From an uncultured Clostridium sp. (GTDB taxonomy: Bacteria; Bacillota; Clostridia; TANB77; CAG-508), in contig USMK01000026.1 of NCBI GenBank assembly GCA_900555835.1, positions 1 through 21,104 on the forward strand: a DNA stretch of 21,104 nucleotides. The letters run 5' to 3'. The notes beneath the pieces are model-generated. The model was not told the DNA's origin. It was given only the letters and a program-made list of their open reading frames with translations, and searched no databases. Position 1 is the stretch's first letter. The number at the start of each line of letters is the position of its first letter. The translations under genes were made by a program, and so were the position numbers. Positions 16,174 to 21,104 of this stretch are shown piece by piece.

Positions 16174-17691
16174 CTATTCTTGGTTGCCCTTGGTTTTATG
16201 GTTATCTTCAAATCCTCCTGCATTGCTAAATATTTCTTGTTGCATTTTTAATTTTTCTTGTTGTTCTTCTTTTATTCTTTGTAATTCTATCTCGACATCA
16301 TCACATAAAGGATGTTTTTCAAGCTTTGTTTTTGTACTTAGTATAGTATCATTATTTAAAGTTGTTATTTTTTCATTCTCATTAAATATTCTTGACTTGT
16401 TAAATTCTATCTTAAAATCAAATTCATTTATTTCTTGTGGTATTTTACCTTGCATTTTCAAATCTTGTAATACATACCATAAAACTTCATGTATAGCACT
16501 TGTAAGTCCGCCTATACAGTCGTCAGCTTTCATATCCAAATCCGTGTATAGAAATTCTAATGAAACACCACTTGGCGCTTGTCCAATTAAATCTTTGTTA
16601 CTTGTATCTACTGCTCTACCAAACTCATATATAAGTTCTTTTAATCCTTTTAGTAATGCTTGTCTAGCTTCATATGGAATTGGTAATAACTTAGCATCTA
16701 TTTTCCCAGCCATATCATTTGTTCTTGCTACACCATTAACCTTTAAATTTTCTATTAAGGAAAGCAAATCCTCTGCACCATATCCGTTAATTAGCCATAT
16801 AATTTCTTTTAAGTCCTCTACGGTATTTACAAAGTTACTATTTATTAAATCATATGCATCTATTAGTGGTTTTATCGGTTCTAAGTCGGTCATCTTTTCT
16901 TCGTTGTTTTCTATTTCAATAAATGGTACTTTACCCCAACTGTGTTTTTCTACTCCTTTTAGATTATTTAAAGCATTATCGTATATTTCTCTATACCAAT
17001 GACATTCTGGTCTTTCACGTGTAACATCTTCTAAATATACTGTTGTATCTCCGACTTTCGTTTCTATAAAATATCTAACTTCATTTTCGTCCCAATATTC
17101 AACATAAATTCTATCTTCTGGCTTATCTCCTGTTAAATCTTGTATTGTATAAAAATGTAGAAAAGCTATTAGATATGTTTGTGTTTCATTGTCGTAAATA
17201 GGAATACATTCTTCTGATGGATATTTTTCAAATACTAATTCCCCATTTCTGTAATTAGGATGTAACCAAGCTCTACCTTTATTGCTTGCCTCTTTTACTC
17301 GGTTCTTTATAAGCTTTTCAAAGTTAGCTCCTAGTATATTCCATACCATATTAGTTATCTTCTTTTCCGCATTTTTAGTATCTTCCTCTTTTTCTCTTTT
17401 AATAGGAATATTATATGTTATAGTTATAGGTTTTCCGCATACATATGTTTTCTTCTGATTTACTTGTTTCCAATAAAATCCGTGTGGAATATGCTCATTT
17501 GATTTATTTTCATTTATTATCGTTTTCTTATTTCCTGTTTTTTGGTCAAAAACTGTATAACTGTTTAAATCTTTTTTCAATATATCGTTTTTATCTCTAA
17601 AATATCTTTCGCCTTCTAACATTTTTCTTTTTACATCTGACATATTGAATTGAGTTATTAGTTCTTTAATTATTCTGCTTTCTATTGCCAT
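16174..17691 (-). CDS. portal protein (SPP1 gp6-like), 505 aa
   Basis: The length and order fit the SPP1-type portal. It opens with MAIESRIIKELITQFNMSDV, RKMLEGERYFRDKNDI and the GFYWKQVNQKKTYVCGKPI segment. The middle has VNTVEDLKEIIWLINGYGAE, and the C-terminal part RAVDTSNKDLIGQAPSGVSL, EFLYTDLDMKADDCIGGL is a strong portal signature (the SGVALKFLY-type motif). It forms the dodecameric gate at the capsid vertex to which terminase docks. TAGGAGG precedes it, overlapping the terminase stop region. No CGG codon and no frame problem. Confidence 0.92.
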   Translation of the reverse strand: MAIESRIIKELITQFNMSDVKRKMLEGERYFRDKNDILKKDLNSYTVFDQKTGNKKTIINENKSNEHIPHGFYWKQVNQKKTYVCGKPITITYNIPIKREKEEDTKNAEKKITNMVWNILGANFEKLIKNRVKEASNKGRAWLHPNYRNGELVFEKYPSEECIPIYDNETQTYLIAFLHFYTIQDLTGDKPEDRIYVEYWDENEVRYFIETKVGDTTVYLEDVTRERPECHWYREIYDNALNNLKGVEKHSWGKVPFIEIENNEEKMTDLEPIKPLIDAYDLINSNFVNTVEDLKEIIWLINGYGAEDLLSLIENLKVNGVARTNDMAGKIDAKLLPIPYEARQALLKGLKELIYEFGRAVDTSNKDLIGQAPSGVSLEFLYTDLDMKADDCIGGLTSAIHEVLWYVLQDLKMQGKIPQEINEFDFKIEFNKSRIFNENEKITTLNNDTILSTKTKLEKHPLCDDVEIELQRIKEEQQEKLKMQQEIFSNAGGFEDNHKTKGNQE

Positions 17692-17702
17692 TGCTTTGCC
17701 TC

Positions 17703-19032
17703 CTAATTTCTTAAATATAAATCGTCGCTACCATATCTTAACGCATCTATGTAATGATTGTTTTTATCTTCTGGTATATTTAATGGATTATCTTGTTTGT
17801 CTGTTTTCCACCTATATAAACCTAGTTCATTTATCAATCCTTTGCATTTAGGATCTACTATTATTTCGAACCCTTTTAGCCATTTAATTCCATGTAACAC
17901 ACTATCAGGTCCTTTCTGTGCTGGTATTGCATTTATTCCTAAATTATTTAATTCTGCTATACTTTTAGGTTCTGCTGCATCAGCTTTTATCAATGCATAT
18001 GGTTCTATTCTTCTTTTTAATTCATTCGCTAACATTTCATTTGTTAATTCAGTTGCACCAAATTCGTCAAACACAACAATTCTTTTTGCTTTTAAATCTA
18101 CATTAAATTGCAAAAAAGCAGAGGGGTCTGAACTATATCCAAAGTCCAGACCTCTTCTGATTAACTCAAATGTATTTTTATACTTTTCTGTATCTTCTAT
18201 ATGCCAGTTTCTAAATATTAATCCTTTGCTCACGCCAGGCATTCCTAAACCAGATGTTTTGTAATCTTCGTAATCTTCTTTCTTCTTTTTTTCATATCTG
18301 GCATAATCTTTAACATCTAAAAACTCATTTAGCTTATAATTTGTTATCATTAATAGTTGACTTACTTTTTCCTTTACCATTTTGCCTTGATATTCAAATT
18401 CTTGTTCGTCTTCCACCGTTAATTCTTGTTTTCCTTTTTCTATTAGTATTTGTTCATTTGGTGTCAATTTGCTTGTTAATTCTTTTACAATGAAGTGTTG
18501 TTCATTCCAAGGATTAAAACTTGCAACAGTTTGATTAAAATACCCTTCTGGCATTTTGCCCCTTATAGACATCTTTACTTTATCATAAGTATCCTTTTTA
18601 TCTATTTCAAAGGCTTCCTCAAACCATCCGCCAACATAAAACTAAATTAGGATCATCTATTGTTATTGAAGCTAGCTTTTCCCAGTCGTCTAAACCTCTA
18701 AAAAATATCTTTTGCCCGGTATATTTATTTACTGCTAATAATGGATTTGTTGTAAATTTCCATTCATCATAAACTTTTAGCTTTTTAGATGCCCAAACTA
18801 AATCTGCATATACACTATCTTTTATTGTTAATGCAGTATCTCTCATTGCTAGTAAGCAAGCTCTTGGATACTGTTTTAAAAGTTTCATCCACCTTAAAGC
18901 TATAGTTTTTGATTTTTTACTACCTTTTGAACCCATTATTATAGCTTCGTCGCCTTTAAAATTCCAAAATGTCGCATAGCCTTTTCCAACGAGTTCTTGT
19001 AAACTAATTCTTTCTTTATTCTCTAACATCAT
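17703..19032 (-). CDS. terL: terminase large subunit, needs +1 frameshift at CGGA
   Basis: This is the packaging ATPase and nuclease. Frame 0 (134 residues) has a degenerate Walker A GSKGSKKSKT at 34-43 and ends LVLCW, then reads CGG ATG GTT TGA. Skipping the C at 18630 gives CWGWFEEAFEID, which is the Walker B with its catalytic EE (E138, E139), and continues through KMSIRGKMPEGYFNQ to a 442-aa protein. Nuclease residues are visible in LDFGYSSDPSAFLQ, VFDEFG and NNHYIDALRYGSDD. The ATG overlaps the end of the small subunit by 17 bases. Without the shift the product has no Walker B or nuclease, so it would be inactive. Confidence 0.93.
18627..18630 (-). other. +1 frameshift site CGGA in terL
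   Basis: Frame 0 reads TGT TGG CGG ATG GTT TGA. The restored reading is TGT TGG (C) GGA TGG TTT GAG GAA, giving C-W-G-W-F-E-E, the Walker B strand. In the +1 frame a TAG lies just upstream (18642-18644), so the shift must fall in a stretch of fewer than 25 bases. Confidence 0.92.
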
Positions 19033-19564
19033 CTATCAACTCTACTTGTACAGCATTTTTCATATTGACATTTATATCGTTGAACATTCCTAAATGCTTT
19101 CCTAACAATTCAAGAGCCTTTACCTTATCGCACGAATCTACTTGTATTCCAAATTTACCTTCTTTTATTCCAGATAATGCTTTTTTCTGTTCTTCTGTTA
19201 ATTCATCGGTAGGAGTAAACTCTACTCCTGTATATTCTTCTTCCTTATAATCAACTATATCTTCTCCATCGAATATTGGTACATTTCTCTTCATCTTCTT
19301 TAATTTTGCATAATCACTTGCTTTTGAAAAGGCTATTGCTGCTAACTCTTTTATAACCATATCTTGTGTAACTTCTGTTCTTTTTTCTATTTCTTTTTGC
19401 TTTTTAGATATGTATTCTTGAACCTTAGTATTTCTTAGTAATTTGCTACCATTCACATTAGCTGTTTCATCTTTTTTGCACCTTGAATAAGCAACCTTAT
19501 ATGCTCTTGTTGCATTAAGGTCTATTAAATATTCATCACAAAATCTTTTCTGTGCATCTGTCAT
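19016..19564 (-). CDS. terS: terminase small subunit
   Basis: A 182-aa protein with the opening MTDAQKRFCDEYLIDLNATR and AYKVAYSRC of the Terminase_2 family, followed by KLLRNTKVQEYISKKQKEI. The N-terminal helix-turn-helix binds the packaging site and the C-terminal part oligomerises and recruits the large subunit. GAGAGGTAATCTTAT precedes the ATG. The C-terminus overlaps the large subunit start in a different frame. No CGG codon is used. Confidence 0.92.
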   Translation of the reverse strand: MTDAQKRFCDEYLIDLNATRAYKVAYSRCKKDETANVNGSKLLRNTKVQEYISKKQKEIEKRTEVTQDMVIKELAAIAFSKASDYAKLKKMKRNVPIFDGEDIVDYKEEEYTGVEFTPTDELTEEQKKALSGIKEGKFGIQVDSCDKVKALELLGKHLGMFNDINVNMKNAVQVELIDDVRE

Positions 19565-19582
19565 ATAAGATTACCTCTCTTT

Positions 19583-20032
19583 CTATTTTGTTTTTGCAAA
19601 TTCTATATTGTTTGTATAATTACATTCTTTCCCACAATACTTTTTATTACATTCTGTATTTTTATCTTTATCACATAAATATAGTGGTTCTATTCCAAAA
19701 TATTTATTTACTATTTCGTGAATAATATCGTAAGAATTTGATACTATATCTGCTACATCTTCTTCTGAATACTCTTTTGCATCATGTGTTATATAATTAT
19801 CTATATAGCAATGTGTCAATTCATGTATTAAAGTTGCTTTCTTTCTATCTGTTGGCAAATCTTTATCTAAATATATTTCTTGTGTATCACAATATGTAAC
19901 TCCATAATATCTTGGGGTTATGCTTTTTATATTTTCTTCTTCATTTGCTCTTCTTTCATTTTGTATCTTTTTTATTTCACTTTGTGATTTTTCTTCTATT
20001 ATCCATGTTCTGTTATTTATTTTGAACTTCAT
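19583..20032 (-). CDS. HExxH metallopeptidase-like protein with Cys-rich tail, 149 aa
   Basis: The start MKFKINNRTWIIEEKSQSEI at 20032 follows an AGAAAGGGAAG site; an upstream in-frame ATG is less well placed. The motif HELTHCYIDNY (about residue 90) with an acidic helix downstream (SEEDVADIVSNS) is that of small ImmA/IrrE-like zinc peptidases. The last 40 residues carry CDKDKNTECNKKYCGKEC, a four-cysteine knuckle not part of that family. It is located between early regulatory genes and terminase. ImmA-type enzymes cleave repressors, but the substrate here is unknown, and the late position argues against a simple repressor-cleavage role. Confidence 0.75.
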   Translation of the reverse strand: MKFKINNRTWIIEEKSQSEIKKIQNERRANEEENIKSITPRYYGVTYCDTQEIYLDKDLPTDRKKATLIHELTHCYIDNYITHDAKEYSEEDVADIVSNSYDIIHEIVNKYFGIEPLYLCDKDKNTECNKKYCGKECNYTNNIEFAKTK

Positions 20033-20126
20033 TCTTCTTCCCTTTCTCTTTAAAACAAATATTATACCTCTTACATTGCTCACACTTACGTTTCATACAT
20101 TCAATCCAATTAATTTTCTCTTTCAT
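20013..20126 (-). CDS. 37-aa Cys-rich mini protein (CX4CX2CX5C)
   Basis: The frame from ATG 20124-20126 encodes MKEKINWIECMKRKCEQCKR and YNICFKEKGKK. Four cysteines spaced C-X4-C-X2-C-X5-C could bind one zinc ion. AAGGTG lies about 10 bases upstream, inside the end of the preceding mini gene, and the stop overlaps the start of the metallopeptidase by 20 bases. The overlapping chain indicates translational coupling. No function is known to me. Confidence 0.65.
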   Translation of the reverse strand: MKEKINWIECMKRKCEQCKRYNICFKEKGKKNEVQNK

Positions 20127-20250
20127 AATAAATGCACCTTGTTGTTATAACATTATCAGCCTTAAATACTCTTATTTCACACAAATCACTATCTTTATTT
20201 TTGCAGTTCTTACATTGTGTTTTTATATATTCTTGCATTCTTTCGTTCAT
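20110..20250 (-). CDS. 46-aa Cys-rich mini protein (CX2CX6C...C)
   Basis: The frame from ATG 20248-20250 encodes MNERMQEYIKTQCKNCKNKD, then SDLCEIRVFKADNVITTRCI and YYEREN. The cysteines at 13, 16, 23 and 38 resemble a single zinc knuckle. AGGAAG lies 8-9 bases before the start, directly after the stop of the DUF4406 gene, and the 3' end overlaps the next mini gene by 17 bases. Together with the following gene and the Cys tail of the peptidase it forms a small cluster of candidate zinc-binding proteins. Confidence 0.65.
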   Translation of the reverse strand: MNERMQEYIKTQCKNCKNKDSDLCEIRVFKADNVITTRCIYYEREN

Positions 20251-20265
20251 AACAACACTTCCTTT

Positions 20266-20559
20266 TTAGACAAATTTAATAAATTTGTTATAATCACATG
20301 CAACTGAATATTCTACTCTGCAACCTCTTGCATCTCCCCAACCTGGCATAAATACTACACCATCTACTTTGCCTATTGCTTCAATAGATTTTGCTAAATA
20401 ATATATTGAAGTATCACAATCTTTTGGTGGTTCTTCTGCAAATATAGTATCTACTACTTCGTGTCCTTCTTCCTCTAATCTTTTAACTAATTCCGCTCTT
20501 TCAGTTCTTATTTGTTCATTTGTTTTACCTTTCATAGGTTGACTTATTATTATTTTCAT
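20266..20559 (-). CDS. DUF4406 / nucleoside deoxyribosyltransferase-like protein, 97 aa
   Basis: MKIIISQPMKGKTNEQIRTE with the ISQPMxGKxxxxI opening and YYLAKSIEAIGKVDGVVFMP, GWGDARGCRVEYSVAC is the standard pattern of the short DUF4406 family related to nucleoside 2-deoxyribosyltransferases. The conserved acid in CRVEYSVA is where the enzyme family has its catalytic Glu. The ATG at 20559 is chosen because GGAGG lies 8-9 bases upstream; the earlier ATG overlaps that site. It is the first gene after the candidate late promoter. A role in nucleotide salvage is possible but not shown. Confidence 0.85.
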   Translation of the reverse strand: MKIIISQPMKGKTNEQIRTERAELVKRLEEEGHEVVDTIFAEEPPKDCDTSIYYLAKSIEAIGKVDGVVFMPGWGDARGCRVEYSVACDYNKFIKFV

Positions 20560-20577
20560 ACTTTTTACCTCCATAAT

Positions 20578-20605
20578 AAAAAGAGCCTATTTCTAAGCTC
20601 TTTTT
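20578..20605 (-). terminator. terminator-like hairpin between late promoter and first late gene
   Basis: AAAAAGAGC pairs with GCTCTTTTT over 9 base pairs around a 10-base loop, followed by TTATTATGG leading into the ribosome binding site. The palindrome is bidirectional in form. It lies about 45 bases downstream of the -10 element, so a transcript of about 70 nt would end here if it works. Confidence 0.75.
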
Positions 20606-20652
20606 TATATAAAATTATTCTTATTTTCTTCGTCCCTTTTATACACAATACA

Positions 20653-20661
20653 ATTATAACA
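20653..20661 (-). promoter_or_regulatory. extended -10 element of a candidate late promoter
   Basis: TGTTATAAT on the minus strand is a perfect extended -10 (TGnTATAAT). No TTGACA-like -35 is present; that position (20676-20681) is occupied by the near copy of an 11-bp tandem repeat. Such a layout is typical of an activator-dependent promoter. Confidence 0.7.
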
Positions 20662-20671
20662 CAGATTTTTA

Positions 20672-21097
20672 TTAAAATTCCGCCAAAATTCCGCCAATTT
20701 TTTTTAATTCTTTATTGACTTGCATTATTAGTTCAGATTTTTTCCTTTCGTATGTTCTTTCGCTTATATGTAAAATATTTATTATGTCATATTTTCTTCT
20801 TGCTTTTCTGTATTCTTCTTCAAATATACTTTTGCTAATCTCGTCTACCAATTGCAATGCTTGTACTACGGCCTTGTATTCTTTAATGCTCTTGTTCAAT
20901 TCTTTGTTGTCTTGTAGTTGTATTACTTTATTAAATACTGTATCTCCTACCTTGTATGGTGCTTTTGGCATTCCATCATATGGTGCTATACTTAAACTTA
21001 ATATATCGCTTTGTATATTGATTATATTTATGCAATTATAATTATATCTTTTTAAACATCCCACAGCTTTGTTATATTCTTCTTTTGGTATTCTCAT
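20672..21097 (-). CDS. RinA/ArpU-like late transcription regulator, 141 aa
   Basis: The C-terminal 50 residues (RKARRKYDIINILHISERTY, ERKKSELIMQVNKEL) form a sigma region 4-like helix-turn-helix as in the RinA/ArpU/DUF1492 phage regulators, which sit at the end of the early region and switch on late genes. The N-terminal half is an unremarkable helical domain. The ATG at 21097 is 7 bases from the window edge, so its binding site cannot be seen and the true start may lie outside. Its last codons (IGGILAEF) encode the tandem repeats of the downstream promoter, so gene end and operator are the same DNA. Confidence 0.8.
   Translation of the reverse strand: MRIPKEEYNKAVGCLKRYNYNCINIINIQSDILSLSIAPYDGMPKAPYKVGDTVFNKVIQLQDNKELNKSIKEYKAVVQALQLVDEISKSIFEEEYRKARRKYDIINILHISERTYERKKSELIMQVNKELKKIGGILAEF
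20674..20697. repeat. two tandem 11-bp repeats, candidate activator operator
   Basis: The 24-base tract is 2.2 copies of the 11-bp unit TTGGCGGAATT (minus strand), with no mismatch. Eleven base pairs is about one helical turn, so a protein bound at both copies would lie on one face. The near copy covers the -35 position of the extended -10 at 20653-20661. Confidence 0.75.
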
Positions 21098-21104
21098 TAG
21101 TACC

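Noticed and set aside
2490..18630. Pseudogene decay as the explanation of the six split genes
   Set aside because: Decay would give varied indels and stops. All six are the identical C-before-GGA event, with no other lesion in about 20 kb, and the downstream parts keep family motifs and gene overlaps. Systematic sequencing error is less easily excluded and is kept as the main alternative.
18600..18660. Intron or inserted homing element in terL
   Set aside because: The two coding parts meet within a few bases, with no insert, no endonuclease and no splice-like structure.
62..21041. Many open frames of 60-270 codons on the plus strand
   Set aside because: They lie opposite real minus-strand genes, lack Shine-Dalgarno sites, are rich in Leu/Phe/Ser as expected of antisense to A+T-rich coding sequence, and match no family.
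1..21104. CRISPR array, tRNA, rRNA or insertion sequence
   Set aside because: No regularly spaced repeats, no cloverleaf with a CCA-like end, and no transposase or terminal inverted repeats were seen on reading both strands. A divergent tRNA could be missed by eye.

Overview
This window is the late (packaging, head, tail, lysis) half of a low-GC siphovirus or prophage of SPP1-like layout, most likely from a Clostridia-type Firmicute. The base composition is strongly A+T rich, arginine is mostly AGA, Shine-Dalgarno sites are strong (AGGAGG and variants), and every real gene lies on the minus strand, so the map reads from right to left. Plus-strand open frames are shadows.

Layout in transcription order: a RinA/ArpU-like late regulator (about 21097-20672); a candidate late promoter with two tandem 11-bp repeats at its -35 position; a terminator-like hairpin; a DUF4406-type protein; two tiny Cys-rich proteins; an HExxH metallopeptidase; terminase small and large subunits; portal; an SPP1 gp7-like head protein fused to an HEIGH metalloprotease-like domain; a 60-aa protein; a terminator; scaffold; P22-type coat protein; a zinc-finger/HeH-like small protein; the connector set (gp15-, gp16-, HK97 gp10-, gp17-like); major tail protein; tail chaperones gpG/gpGT made by a canonical -1 frameshift (T TTT TTC); a moron-like membrane protein with its own promoter and terminator; tape measure; Dit; Tal; a baseplate/fibre protein; further fibre-type proteins; XhlA-like protein; holin; a 36-aa peptide containing a GT microsatellite; another fibre-type small protein; and the first codons of what may be the endolysin.

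The outstanding observation is a recurrent +1 frameshift. Six separate late genes (terminase large subunit, head/protease protein, gp10-like protein, tape measure, Dit, baseplate protein) are each broken into two frames, and in all six the break is the same: an in-frame CGG codon followed by A. Skipping the C and reading GGA (Gly) restores one continuous protein of normal family length. Scanning every CCG on the plus strand by eye, I found no other in-frame CGG codon in any gene of the window: all in-frame CGG codons are these six shift sites. CGGA in the other two phases (NNC GGA and NCG GAN) occurs about two dozen times without a shift. This looks like decoding of CGGA as glycine, either by a quadruplet-reading or frameshifting tRNA-Gly or by +1 slippage at an unassigned or starved CGG codon, and it is required to make the terminase, the tail and the baseplate. 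It is an inference from sequence; systematic sequencing error or mutation is the main alternative.
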